Shown one piece after another: positions 35,350 through 47,618 of a stretch of 64,000 bases of DNA. The position numbers were made by a program, and so were the translations under genes. Source of the DNA: Bolinopsis microptera (lineage: Eukaryota > Ctenophora > Tentaculata > Lobata > Bolinopsidae); the NCBI RefSeq assembly GCF_026151205.1, contig NC_087077.1, forward strand, positions 6,906,483-6,970,482, read 5' to 3'. The notes beneath the pieces were generated by a model, which saw only the letters and a list, made by a program, of their open reading frames with translations, searched no databases and was not told the DNA's origin. Each line of letters opens with the position of its first letter. The first letter of the stretch is position 1.

Positions 35350-35990
35350 ATGAACTTTCTGAGTACACTAGCAATACTCCTCGTAACTACGACAGTATGC
35401 GATGGTAAGATAAATTGATGATATTATTTGTACTTCGGTTTTTCTGAAATTAATGTTTATTATTTTTAAATGAAATGTAAGTTATGCACGTCATGGTAAA
35501 TGAAGTCACAGCTGTTTTACCTGTTTACCTTGATACTTTGGAACACGATTTATGCTTACTGATTAGAAAATATTGAATATTATGATTATTAGAAATCATC
35601 AATAAATAAAAATTGACCAAAATTGCCCAAAATAAATCACAACAAGCAATTATTTCAAGGCACAAGAAATAGGTTGTGGACCTGCTCGGCAACGACTATG
35701 AACTACATGGGGTGCACGTGTCTAGCGAGTCTTTTTAACGTGAGGAAATGTGGAGCAAACATTAGATACTGTGAGTAGAATTGTAGACAAGAAAAGTCAA
35801 GATAGTACAAGATAAGATCATCATCTGACAAGAATACTGAGTACTTACTTTCGTCTCACAGTAGATATTTTCAGCCCAGAACAAATGCGCCACATACAGT
35901 CATTACTGCAACACAATGACAGAGAGTAACAGAAAAAACAGGATGTGCTGTAAGGCGATTATGTGCTACCAGACGAGATCTTCTTGCTGA
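35350..35990 (+). CDS. Secreted ten-cysteine (C10) protein, cluster gene 1
   Basis: Three exons, 35350-35404, 35660-35770 and 35875-35990, with both introns in phase 1; 93 aa. Exon 1 encodes a signal peptide (MNFLSTLAILLVTTTVCD). Exon 2 encodes the first half of the C10 domain (TCSATTMNYMGCTCLASL) and exon 3 the second half (KCATYSHYC ... MCCKAIMCYQTRSSC). Cysteine spacing is C-x9-C-x-C-x9-C-x10-C-x6-C-x12-CC-x4-C-x6-C, ten cysteines and so probably five disulfides. No known family matches by eye: the CC-x4-CY end superficially recalls phospholipase A2 and three-finger proteins, but the catalytic HD and the three-finger N-terminus are absent. It is probably a secreted defence, venom or signalling peptide. 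This is the shortest form in the cluster, with no extra domain. Confidence 0.75.
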
Positions 35991-36096
35991 TTTCATCGTT
36001 GTGAAAGCAGAAAAGATGGGTTTTTAGTACAAGCCTGCTCACAGTACTTTTTATCTTTTTTTGATTCATAAAATCTTATAAATCAAACAAATTAGC

Positions 36097-37510
36097 GACC
36101 AATGCAATAGTCTATATTCTACATATGCCAGTTGAACAATTTTTCTGAATGAATTATTACGGTTCTTTACTACCTTGCCGACGCTCGTATCTAAATCTTA
36201 TCCTTGCCCGTATGTTACCCTTGTTGATTTTACTTTTAGCCGACCCTGACATATGGGGGTGATTTTATACCGCATAGCAAATGAAGCGGTATGCAGTACA
36301 ATACAAAACAAGTCACAGTAGATGTTGGAAGGTGTATTAACACTTGCTTCCTGGATCTGGCTGTTCCTTAGTTTCCCTGGTCTGTTCTTGCCTTCTTCGA
36401 ACTGTAAATGAGCCATGAGGCCAAGTATACGTTTTCGTGATAAACTGTAAAACGTCTCTATACCGGGTTTCTCACGGTATTAAGCGTTTCATAAACCTCA
36501 TTAAGAGCCATATAATATACACGTATTGTGTCGTATTGTGATTGAATACAGCTCGATAAGTACTTACATCGCCCACCAAATACTATATGAACAACTTGGT
36601 TTGATTGTTGAGGAAAAGAAGAGGTCTGGTAATCCAGGTAGGCCGGTTTAGATTAGCACAATTGACGGTACAGAGAGGTTTTATTTATTACAAATGTGAT
36701 TATCTTAACCCCACTGATTCATCATTGAAATCAATAAAATGATAGTACAGCAGGCTATCGTTTCGTCTTTCAATCTTGACTGTGCCATTGGTGCAGTTTC
36801 TGTGAAAATTGATCAGGCTGTATTGTAATTAGTTATGAAACTCTTATATCGTATGGTTAACGTTTTTCAGTTTCAGACCTTTCCACTTATTAATTCCTGA
36901 TTACTAAAATCTGCCGCGATTTACTGAACTCCAATTACAAATATTGGTGATTTAAGTATTCTTAAAACGAAAAATTCACTAAGTTTTTTTTGAAAAGCAT
37001 TTTTCTCCGCGTTTCATGCGATTTGATCACTTTTGGCGGAAAATTTTTTTTTGAATTTTCGAAATTTTTATAAGTCTCGAAAAAAAATGTAAGTGAAAAA
37101 TTTTCAAAGTTTTTCTAAAAACTACTTTTCTCCGTGTTTTAAGCTATTCCGATCATTTTGAGCCAATAAAAAATTTTTAGAATTTTGCTAATTAGCTAAT
37201 TGATAATTATCCAATTAAATGATTATCTGACGTAAAAATTGCTAGAACAAAAGTTTTTCTTCATGATAATCTGAACACACTCGATTGATCCGCAACCTTT
37301 TACGATGTTCACAACTAAAGATATTCGACAAACAAGAAAGGTGGTAAAAAGTGGTAAAGTGGCAAAAAGTGGCCTTAAGACACGTGGAAAAGTTTGGAAA
37401 AGTTGGTCAGCCATAAAGGACATCTATTAGGACTCAAAAACGTCAAAAATCCTTTGTAAGCTTTGTGTGTCGGCAGATCGATTTTTTCAGACGGATCTGT
37501 CTGTACTATA
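36097..37510. other. Spacer between the duplicated copies
   Basis: Non-coding. At about 36980-37190 it holds two diverged ~75-bp tandem units, each with a TTTTTCTCCG core and AATTTTT tracts, in extreme AT-rich context. Confidence 0.5.
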
Positions 37511-39236
37511 ATATGTGATAACATAATATATTTCTATGAGTTACTCCTTCGAATTGTGGTAAAGCTCAGCGACAAAGTCGCTAGTAAAGTCTGAAACACT
37601 TGAACTTGTATAGTGGCAGTGATTTTCGTTCAACTTCTGTTTTTTACCACTTTCTCGTCCGGCTTAGACTTAATTTAAAATATAGTATTTTTATTAGAAG
37701 AAAACAAAAGGTTCGTTTTTCTAGAGATGTAGGAACAGCATGTGCGGGAATGCATATTATTAGTAGTATGTATAATGTATATGCAATCTCTAGACTCTAA
37801 GTGCAATACTTTGATCCTTAGCGTGGGACATGGTGCAGGAACTCCCTTACGAGTAGACACCCTATTTAGGTGCCTGAAAGGGTACAGATTACAATGGTTG
37901 GTGTATGTATGGATATTGAATGTATCTCAACAATGGAGGAAATAAGGCCACACCTGATCTGAGTCTGTATTATTTGTAATGGTATTCTTAGTGGGAAATG
38001 TATACTGATCACGTGGCAGCAGCTATTGATGAGGTTATTTTGAGTGTTATAGGTGTAAATAGCACATGTACTCGACACGCTGGAGGTATTAATGAGGCTA
38101 CCCCTCACTTACTGACTTACGCTCAGTTGTCAATTTCAAGAGAAGCATGTTAGTTGTATCTTGAGGATATCGTTTAAATAGTTATCATGAAATGATATCA
38201 TGTATTGAAATATTGATGGAGAAGCGTGTCCAACTGCTTTAAAGGAGAGGAAACATTATGCGGCCGAACAAACAACGAGGATTGTGGCCACGATTGTTAA
38301 CCTTACATTTTCATTAAATTAACTTATATATAAGGTCAATTATATAATATGCAAATATTACATACATAAATTAGATGAAACTGCAATAGATAGCAGTTTC
38401 TTTTAATTTTCGGATAGTTCAAAGTTTTGAACATTTCAAATTTAACTAGTTTAAATGGTGGTAATTGTTTAGATCCTTACCGCAGCAAACCGACAATCAT
38501 GAATTTTCTGAGTACACTAGCAATACTCCTCGTAACTACGACAGTATGCGATGGTAAGATAAATTTATATTATTTGTACTTCGGTTTTTCTGAAATTAAT
38601 GCATATTATTTTTTAATGAAATGTAAGTTATGTACATGGTAAATGAAGTCACAGCTGTTTTACCTGTTTACCTTGATACTTTGAAACACGATTTATGCTT
38701 ACTGATTAGAAAATATCAAATATTATGATTATTAGATATCATCAATAAATCAAAATTGACCAAAATTGCCCAAAATAAATCACAACAAGCAATTATTTCC
38801 AAGGCACAAGAAATAGGTTGTGGACCTGCTCGGCAACGACTATGAACTACATGGGGTGCACGTGTCTAGCGAGTCTTTTTAACGTGAGGAAATGTGGAGC
38901 AAACATTAGATACTGTGAGTAGGATTGTAGACAAGAAAAGTCAAGATAGTATAAGATAAGATCATCATCTGACAAGAATACTGAGTACTTTCGTCTCACA
39001 GTAGATATTTTCAGCCCAGAACAAATGTGCCACATACAGTCATTACTGCAACACAATGACGGAGAGTAACAGAAAAAACAGGATGTGTTGTAAGGCGATT
39101 ATGTGCTATCAGACGAGATCTTCTTGCTGAGTTCATCGTTGTGAAAGCAGAAAAGATGGGTTTTTAGTACAAGCCTGTTCACAGTACTTTTTATCTTTTT
39201 TTGATTCATAAAATCTTATAAATCAAACAAATTAGT
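37511..39236. repeat. Segmental duplication, copy 2 (1.73 kb)
   Basis: Partner of 34351-36096, offset close to 3.16 kb, same orientation. Confidence 0.95.
38499..39130 (+). CDS. Secreted C10 protein, cluster gene 2
   Basis: Exons 38499-38553, 38804-38914 and 39015-39130, phase-1 introns, 93 aa. The product is identical to cluster gene 1 although the exons differ at five positions, all silent (for example AAC/AAT in codon 2 and ACA/ACG in exon 3). The two copies thus seem to be held by purifying selection, or evened out by conversion acting unequally. Signal peptide and C10 domain are as in gene 1. Confidence 0.75.
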
Positions 39237-40429
39237 GATCGCTGTTTATTGTCTTTTATTGTCTACATAATATAATAAATAAATTGAAATTTAATAACAC
39301 CGCTTTTAAGATAAAACTTACACTCAGCAGTGTTTGAACTAATCATCCCAGAAAATATCATGAATACTGAGCTAAAAGATAACTTATGCTTGAAAATATA
39401 ACGTCAATACTAAAGCCCGAAAATGATAATTAAATTTATTATGCAAAGACCGAATATAAAGTATGACCAGAATAGTTATCGATAAAGTTTTTCAAGTTCA
39501 TCTGGGGACAGTTTGAAAAGGTACGTTTTAAGAAAAGCTTTAAAACATTCCAAAGATTGAGCTGAGGTGATGGTAACAGGCAACATGATACAAGTTTGTT
39601 TAAAAATTATGATACAAGTTTGTTTAAAAATTATAACATGCGCTGAACATACAACTTTAAATAAGATATTTATAATAAATATACCAGAAATCCCAAATCT
39701 TACTATAAATTTAGCGATATGTATATCTGTTGCCATTTTACTGACACCACGACAGTCGCGACACCACGCGTCGCAATCACTTCTGTCCACGACACCACGA
39801 CACCACGAAAATCACTTCTGTCTTCTGATTATCACCTCCGACGCTGATTTGAATTCCCGAATAGATTTCTTCGTCAGGTCTGTTCCACACCGTACACCCG
39901 GAATAAACCACCCAGATCTATCCAAATATTATCGGTTCTTTACCACCAGAGAAATGTTATGTTTCAATGGCGTGATCTTGGTTATTTAATGCTCTATAGA
40001 AAATAGGAAATCGTTAGTTTCTTTTCCTAGCCAGAATAAGCTAGATGTGCTCCTGAAGACGTTTAATGGGCTCATCTTTAGTATTTTACTAAACTTCTTA
40101 CCAAAAACAAATTCTAATAAAATCAGAACTAAAGCACAATACGGTGAAATACCCCTGTGGTTTACCTGAAAATCATCTAAATGAAACAAGGACGAAGAAT
40201 TGCTAAATGATTCGAGAATGTTCGCGTTTGTCACAAATCGAAGTGATATAATCATGTTAAACAAACTATTTTTGTCGAATCGCGCTTCAATCGATAAATT
40301 TTATTATTTTAATACCAGTTTGTTTCTTTTCGTTAAGTTTCAGATTTTTTATCTTATTAAGTGGTACAATTCCTGTCGAATCACGACATTGTTAACATTA
40401 GTGTTATAACTTTTCGCTGTATTTTTGGA
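39237..40429. other. Spacer with short tandem repeats and a possible LINE tail
   Basis: A 24-bp unit occurs twice at 39585-39632, and CACGACACCAC-type short repeats lie at about 39741-39805. On the minus strand 39476-39560 reads SAQSLECFKAFLKTYLFKL, which resembles the extreme C-terminus of CR1-type LINE proteins; the resemblance is weak and short. Confidence 0.4.
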
Positions 40430-42025
40430 ATGCGTTATTCAGTTGTGGTCACATTGGCTGCAATACTCGTTTTTACAACTACAGCAACAAAAGCCTCTGG
40501 TAAGTCACCAGAAGAAAGCAACAGAATCAGAACTAGATAGATGATGTGGGGTCATGGGAGATCCTGAGCAGCAAAACTTATGGGAAATATTGTGATCATC
40601 ACTCTTACGAGAGTAACTTCCAAATCTTATGGTTCATCCTTAAAGTTTTTGATCTTTCCATTCTGTTTATATCATATATGACTTATGAAACGTCAGATTG
40701 TATACAGCAAGGAGGAGACATGACCGGAGTCACATACAGAGGAACTCTAGCAGTCACCAAATCAGGACGATCTTGCCAGAAATGGGCGGCACAATCTCCC
40801 AACAGGCATAAGTTCACTGCTGGAAGGTCTAGGTAAGTGGCCTGATTTTGATTGGCTCATTTTTGGAAAATACAGTATTTAAAATCACATTATAATAGGA
40901 AATTTGTCAGTAATTTAACTAATTCTGGCGAACGAACTGACTATTTTTGTTGGAATTTTTAGTTTGTTGTAATTTAAAAATGTGGGTTCCTGTCATATCA
41001 ACATATTTTCAGATTCCCTAATTATAATGGAGGTTTGGACGAAAACTTCTGTCGAAACCCAAGCGGGTACGTTTTCCACCAAATTTGTCCAAATCTTACT
41101 TAGTCGAATGAAATACAATTTTTTTCCCGAAAAGAACTACGTAAAATACTAAAATATGTATATTTATTATTACGATTCAATGACCTACAAAGCGCTTCCT
41201 TCAGACATACTGGTATATGGTGTTACAACGGCGAAGGCACTTTTCCAAGATGGGAGGACTGTGTGATGCCCCCACCATGCTGGGTGTTTTACTGTGAGAT
41301 AATTTAATTTGTTTTCACGTCCCCAAATAGCTAATTATCATTCCCAAAGTAATGAACTATTCCCAATATTTTTCATCTGACTATGTAGGAGTCCTGAATT
41401 TACAAAGAAACCCGAGTTCGGATCTCCATACACCGTAGCCAACCCTCTGGTCCGCCATAAAATCAGAATGACATGCACGATCATGCCAAAAATCAAGTTT
41501 GATGGCGCTAAACTTTTAGCTATTACTCTACTGATTTTTTGAGCAACTATTTAATTTTATCCAAATCAGACACAATTATAGTAAATAATACAGAAAGGTC
41601 ACAATATAGCCTAATTGAATCACTATGCCTTGGACCATATTTTATTTTTCAGCAAGACCAGATAATAGAATTGGAACTACGACATGCTCTGGAGTGGATA
41701 TAAACGGAATGGGATGCTCTTGTCTAGCAAATTACTACAACATGAGAGATTGCGGATCAGGCCTTAGCTACGGTAGATATTGCAATAGTTTTCTCATAAT
41801 TTAAATTGCGGTTTTGATTTTATGAATAATTCAACCACTTATAGTTATCGGGTAGCCAGACACATCTGAGCAATGAGAACCGTGATAAAAAGTGACAAAA
41901 TCACTTCAGATCCTCAGAGATGTGCAACGTATAACCACCACTGTCTTAAGCTGAAAAGTGGCAAAAAGAAGGAGAAGACTTGTTGCAGAGCTATCTTGTG
42001 CTTCGGCAACAAACTGAACTGCTGA
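40430..42025 (+). CDS. Secreted kringle plus C10 protein, cluster gene 3
   Basis: Six exons: 40430-40499, 40697-40832, 41013-41066, 41205-41293, 41653-41772 and 41910-42025; 194 aa. Exon 1 is the signal peptide (MRYSVVVTLAAILVFTTTAT). Exons 2-4 encode one complete kringle (VTYRGTLAVTKSGRSCQKW, GGLDENFCRNPSG, TGIWCYNGEG, RWEDCVMPPPC) with all six cysteines in the 1-6, 2-4, 3-5 pattern order. Exons 5-6 encode C10 (TCSGVDINGMGCSCLANYYN; CATYNHHC, KTCCRAILC). The kringle block enters and leaves in phase 1 (its inner introns are phase 2), so it was inserted as a symmetrical module. Kringles bind proteins, often through lysine. I know of no kringle joined to this ten-cysteine domain. Function unknown. 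Confidence 0.85.
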
Positions 42026-42680
42026 GTTTAGAACCTAAACACGACCGGATTGAAAATTTAGACATGAGAAAAGGAAGTAGTGTGTCTGATCACTCAGCTG
42101 TACTTGCTGAACTGGGGCTGAAATCAAAAATTCTTTTTTATATTACATAATAATACTTATCTGGAACTCCAGACAAATTAATTTTAATTTGGAACGTGGT
42201 CGGACAATTTTATTAAGATTCCAGGACGAATCGCGGACTATTTAACTTAATGTTATGATCCCCTTGATTAGCTCACATGAAAAATTGTATTTACTCAATT
42301 TTATCTTAAAATTACGTAAGAACCGTGTTTGTACTATGTTGTGAGACATCTTTACTCGCATAAAACATAACTTCTTGGATGGAGACGAAGATTTCAAAAA
42401 ATAATCATTGAATTTTAGAAGACATAATGATGGATCTACTACAAAATAAGCACTATGGACTCCGGTCAAGGTTTGGTATCAAACCCAAAAAATAAAATTG
42501 TCCGCTTTCCTACAAAAAATTGTGGATACAAATCAATGGTTCGAATTCCGATTGAATATTATTGTGGCCTTAATAAGAAGGTCGATTTCTCGGTTATTTT
42601 TGAGCTTTCGTTCAGAAAATAATTCGGGGCCTTCAAAGGGGGGGTAACAAGAAAGCGTTACAAGTGTTACAAACCTTCTA
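42026..42680. other. Non-coding spacer
   Basis: Between cluster gene 3 and a repeat-rich stretch. No feature seen. Confidence 0.4.
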
Positions 42681-42686
42681 TAATAC

Positions 42687-42820
42687 AAAATGTGTATCAC
42701 CTCTTCAACCCGCCGAACATGTGCTTACCCTAAAAATGTAAACAAATGTGTTTCATCTCCTCAACCCGCCGAACATGTGCTCACTATTAAATTAAACAAA
42801 TGTGTTTCACCTCCCCGCCA
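42687..42820. repeat. Tandem repeat, unit about 55 bp, 2.4 copies
   Basis: Each unit contains CAACCCGCCGAACATGTGCT preceded by an AATGTGT(A/T)TCA motif. The third copy is partial. It abuts a LINE remnant and may be its internal repeat. Confidence 0.8.
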
Positions 42821-42848
42821 GTATCCACATCTATATTACTGTCCATTA

Positions 42849-43359
42849 TGGCATCCCTCAAAAATCAGCGATATCAAAGGACTGGAGAGTGTACACTGTA
42901 CAGAAAGCATTTACCGCCAGAATATCAGGAATGCGCGATCTCCACTACTGGGATCGCCTGGTCTATCTATCTCTGATGTCTCTTCAACGAAGGCGGGAGC
43001 GATCATTCTTCATATTATGCGGAAAATCCTCCACGGAAAGACCAGCAATGATCTGAACGTTCTATTTGTTTGGAAACCTTGAAGTAATTCCATCGAAACG
43101 TAGAACCAGTTCAACAACAGACCTCACCTTGTTTGACAACTCATTTGCAGTTCAGGGACCTAAATTGTGGAATGCAATCCCCTACCATCTGAATGTCATT
43201 CAAGATCTAGAGCACTTCAAAGATAAGCTCACAAAGTTCATGTTGTCTCTCCCTGATAAGCCGCCGATCAGGGGATATACTCCTCCAAATACGAACTCTC
43301 TGCTGTGCTGGCGCAACGAGCGAGACTTTACTTCGCTATGGGGTGGTCAGAAGATGTGA
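42849..43359 (+). pseudogene. Relic of a CR1/Jockey-type LINE (reverse transcriptase tail)
   Basis: Two frames joined by a frame change near 43060. The first reads VQKAFTARISGMRDLHYWDR and LMSLQRRRERSFFILC. The second reads LFDNSFAVQGPKLWNAIPYH and LEHFKDKLTKFM. These are the well-known C-terminal motifs of CR1-like LINE reverse transcriptases. It is truncated and frameshifted, hence dead. Confidence 0.7.
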
Positions 43360-43605
43360 TGACCCCGTCAAGTTTTGACGAAACTCAACATAGGACATAG
43401 GTAGGTCATATTAACACTCATCACTTATTCACTTAAACCTTTAAACATATCAGAATTATCACGATACGTATTGAATGAGCACTATCGATGACTTCACTAG
43501 TCTTTCTCTCATTGTTCAATTTTCAGCTGTTGCCAGTTTTATCATTGAGTGTCCTTCGTGTCTGGCTTTTTCTTTGTGTTGGTTACAGTTGTTGGTTACA
43601 GTCTA

Positions 43606-43947
43606 CTGTCTGGTTGTAACTTTTGTAGTCTATTGGTAACTTTTAAAGTCTGCTAGGTAGATCGTTAGCTATTATTGTTTCGTTGTTGGGTTTAAGAACG
43701 TTCTGTTCTTTTCTTGCGGAGTTATTCTTTTCTTTTCTAGTGAAGCGCATAAACCTGTGTCACCTTTAGAGGTAGGTACTGAATCTTGCAGAGTTGCAGC
43801 GTCTTTCGTGGGGTTTTGCTGTTGTTTCGCTTTCTGTCTGATTGTAACTTTTGTAGTCTGTTGTTAACTTTTGTATCTATTATGTAGATCTCTAGCTTTT
43901 TGTGTTCGATGTCGCCTTTCATGTTGGGTCTTAGGGCGTTCTGTTCT
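43606..43947. repeat. Direct repeat pair of about 110 bp
   Basis: A T-rich stretch starting CTGTCTGGTTGTAACTTTTG (43606-43710) recurs diverged at 43834-43947, ending in a shared CGTTCTGTTCT. Confidence 0.7.
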
Positions 43948-44475
43948 CCCGTTCGTTTCTTATTATCCCGTATAGCATATTATCTTCTAGGACTAGTTCA
44001 CTTTCAGTTCACTCGCAGACAGTTCGTGTTTCGTCGCCAGTTCACATTTTTACAGACGACGGTGGCAGAAGTAAGGCTCTCTCATTATGTTTTTATTTTG
44101 CGGCTCGTTGCCAAATGGAACCACGTCTACTAGGCAGACATTAAATTTTATCACTCGCAAGGTTTTGTCCATTTTCGTACCCACTTCGTCTATTTTTATC
44201 TGAATCGTTAGAGACTGTAACTCGGTAAATAATCGTATTATCATCATGTACAGAAAGCCATTCATTTCTATACAATTTTACGGCCAATCCCACCTGTCTT
44301 CATGGCCTAGTAACACCAACCTCAGCAAGTGTAACCGGTAACGATTCATAACGATACTGGATACCTCTGGAGTTTACAAGTTATTATTCTGTATCCTTAA
44401 TTTCAGAAAATTGAAGATCTTACACTTTTTCGTAAGGGCTCTGATCACCTTAGAATTGTTTTTTACCGTAGCGTA

Positions 44476-45886
44476 GGGCCTGTCGTGATATCATGGATCG
44501 CTTAGGTTCCACCAGGATCTGGTAGTCCTCATAATTCTGCGGCCTCTATGTATCGTTATCTCGCACAACTCCGTAAGACCCTTGTACGACCGAAAAAGTA
44601 TTTCCGGCTCATAATGCTCAGGGAAGCATGAACATGAACAAAAGTAGTTTCAAGAAAAGTGCCTCAATATGTAAACTTACTCTCCTTGTTTCCATATAAA
44701 CATAACTTTTATAATAATTCTTACGTAATAATTATGATAATTTTCTATTATCACTAGAAGCCGCACATACCTACTATCTACACACAAACCTGAAACCAAC
44801 TAGTAATTTTCATTACCCTATTCGTGTAACAACATCACGAAGAAGAGTCTGTTTAGATCTTAACACTTAAGATTATTAATATAGATGCTATTGTTTTGCC
44901 TGACGAGCCTGTTGCTACCTATTTTGCAAGCTAACAAGCTAGTTCTCTAGTTAACGAATTTATGACATCTAACTTAGCTCTGCAAATACATTATCTTTCG
45001 CTGCAAATTCACCGCGATTTTGCCTAGTTTGACTTGTCCCGGCGCCTGTGAGCGTGTAGACCGCTCCTCTATCATTGTTTTGAGTGTCCGATCCAAAACC
45101 AAATCCTAGGGTACACGAGACGTGGAAGCCTGTGAGCGTGTTTGAGTCTGTTAAGTGTTAGAGTCCTAGGGTTACACGAGACGTGGTAGCCTGTGAGCGT
45201 ATCATCACGTTGATTATTGATCACTCAAAATCGATCCATTTAAGAATGCAATGTAGGTGTGATGGTTGTTTCTGCGTATTTGTTACCTGTTACTAATTAA
45301 TCAACAGGATCATAATGTTGATTTTATCGATAAAACATGGATTTTAAGTCATGAGGAAGCATCGTTGAGCTCTGAAACCAAGTTTAATCGATTTCTCGTG
45401 CAATTTTAGGTCAGTGATGTTCATAAAAATTAGTTTATAACAATGTCGATATTTTGGTAAATTTCTAGCTTTCTGTCAGAAAATAAATTAACGGTTTCTA
45501 TAATAGGGGGCAATTAGATATAAACTACAGTACAGCTGTACTTACACCCACATTCACAAGCATGCAAGCTCACTTGGTCCAATGAGCGGGAAACGGAGAA
45601 CAAGCTCTGGTGACGTCACAGTCACGTGACCTCAGGCTCATAATCACGTGACCTCAGACCCAATCAATTGGGTTCTGGACTGGTGAGCCCCCTGTCACCC
45701 AATCTTGAGGTGACGTACGACACCTTGTTAACCCAATCAATATCTGGAAGGCTGCAAATTTTCACATGCCTAACTCACAAGGGTCTTACGGAGTTGTGCG
45801 AGATGACGATACATAGAGGCCGCAGAATTATGAGGACTACCAGATCCTGGTGGAACCTAAGCGATCCATGATATCATGACAAGCCC
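44476..45886. mobile_element. Foldback-like element with ~109-bp inverted ends
   Basis: 44476-44584 (starting GGGCCTGTCGTGATATCATG) is the reverse complement, with very few changes, of 45778-45886. The 1.2 kb between is non-coding. It includes a short direct repeat around 45045-45195 (CCTGTGAGCGT and ACACGAGACGTGG in two to three copies). No transposase. This looks like a non-autonomous DNA transposon with long terminal inverted repeats; I could not identify target duplications. Confidence 0.6.
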
Positions 45887-46737
45887 TATTTTCACCGTCG
45901 TCGAGTTGGAAAAGTGCAAGAGATCACCAACTCTGCGATAGCATCTGATACTACCACTACTATACATATTATAACATATTCCATAATATTATACTCGTAT
46001 AGTACCAATATTGCGTACTAATATTACGTAAACTACTTGTTAAATGTTTATTGTTTAATGGGTTGTTACGTTAATTCGTCACCGTAGTCTAAACAATTCA
46101 TTCATCTGGGGACCGATACGACATGTTTCGATGTTGACCGGCGGCGACATGAGAATAAAATGATACTTTATCATCAAGAGTCAAGACGTACAATTACCTC
46201 TAATTAATATTTAAGAACTTTGCTTTAAGAACTTTGCTTTGAGGACCACATTAAATGTTAGTAAAGTTCCTTTCTCCTCATCATAGGACTGAAGTTAAAG
46301 GATTGAACTTAATGCGAAGAGTTTTTTTCAATAATTCTATCATAGCAGGTTGAAGGTGTCTGTTAGGTTGCCATGAGATAATTTAATAATTATCGATGGA
46401 GTCAAGGACCGATCAAATAGTCCTTTAGCCATTTAGTCCGCATATATTAATTAGATTTTAGTGGAACATTATTTTTTGATAAACAATTTAATGTTTTCCT
46501 AAGCTTACAAATAAGTCTAAAAGTTAATCTGATAGAAATGAAGTTTATAGCTAACGAAAATAGCCACGGAGCTTTTGTTTGTTATATTTTAAAATGTTTA
46601 GAAATTCGCCTTTTGTAATAACTGAGTTTTTTTTCTGCCATATCAAGATACATCATGACGTCAGGATCATTGTTTGATCAATGATCATTAATCATACAAA
46701 TTCAATCTAAACGAAACTTATTTCATGTTTAAAAGTG
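45887..46737. other. Non-coding spacer
   Basis: AT-rich, nothing recognised before the leader of cluster gene 4. Confidence 0.4.
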
Positions 46738-46755
46738 TTTCGCTGTAGTTAAGAA
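46738..46755 (+). promoter_or_regulatory. Conserved TTTCGCTG leader of C10 genes
   Basis: TTTCGCTG(T/C)AGT directly before the ATG of cluster gene 4 is shared with gene 5 (48642-48652) and gene 3 (40412-40420), and in part with gene 6 (TTTCGGAACAGT, 50762-50773). The spacing to the ATG is about 10-20 bp in all. It may be a transcription-start or translation-leader element. Confidence 0.45.
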
Positions 46756-47618
46756 ATGCGTTCCTTCATCACATTGGCTGTGATACTTGTTGTTTCGACG
46801 GCTGAATCTGGTAAGTAACCAAAAGACATTTTTCGAGTCAGAACTTAAATCTGATCATACTCGTCAAAGTTCTCAGTAATTAATTCAGCGGGTGTTACAT
46901 AGTGTGTGTTACATAGTGCTGAATGTATTAAATATTTGTCCACATTTTGTAAAGGTGGAATCTTATGTTCCATTATGATTCAATCCTTCATCCATTGTGT
47001 GATTGATTTATATAATTTAAATTATCGACGAATCTTGCATGGACTGTTCTTTAGTGGGTTGTGTTACATCTGAAAAACTTCAGGTATCTCGGAGGAACTG
47101 AGACTTAGTTCCAGAGGAGACATGAGCAATAACAGAGTTATAACATGCTCTGGGTTACAGATAAGCAGAATGGGTTGCAATTGTCTAGCTGATCTCTACA
47201 ATGAAAGAGGATGCAGTAGAAGCCTTAGCTACAGTAAGTGACTTAAATGGATAAACATTTTAAATGGTCCACAGCCCCATAATTTCTCTCTTTTGCAGCA
47301 CTTACAAGTTTAAAGTATCAAACTTGGATACTGGTGAGTGGTGGGGAGGTGAAACATATCCTTCCTGACCTGTGACAACGATTTACCAAGCATCTTTCAG
47401 AATTGGCCAATCAAATCCCAGAACCACCGTCACGTGTCAAAACAAGTATATAAGTTTCTCCTCGAAACCAGAAGATCTATCATCTGACAACTTAATTTTC
47501 AGATACCGGCAGTTGTGCCACGTACAACCACCATTGTAAGCATCTAAAGGACGGGAAGAAGAAGGAGAAGACTTGTTGCAGAGCTATCATGTGCTACATC
47601 AATAAACACGGATGCTAA
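46756..47618 (+). CDS. Secreted C10 protein, cluster gene 4
   Basis: Exons 46756-46810, 47084-47233 and 47503-47618, phase-1 introns, 106 aa. Signal peptide MRSFITLAVILVVSTAES. A short Ser/Arg/Glu-rich spacer of about 20 residues leads into C10 (TCSGLQISRMGCNCLADLYN; SCATYNHHC; KTCCRAIMCYINKHGC). The last exon is almost identical to those of cluster genes 5 and 6, more so than the rest, which points to gene conversion or recent exon duplication. The long Lys run between cysteines 6 and 7 makes the domain strongly basic. Confidence 0.75.

Larger units (their letters stand above)
34351..36096. repeat. Segmental duplication, copy 1 (1.75 kb)
   Basis: Almost identical to 37511-39236, with a few small indels and scattered substitutions. 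Each copy carries one complete C10 gene and about 1 kb of upstream DNA. Confidence 0.95.

Noticed and set aside
39986-40264. Minus-strand open frame upstream of the kringle gene
   Set aside because: No recognisable domain, AT-rich composition like the spacers, and no splice partner.
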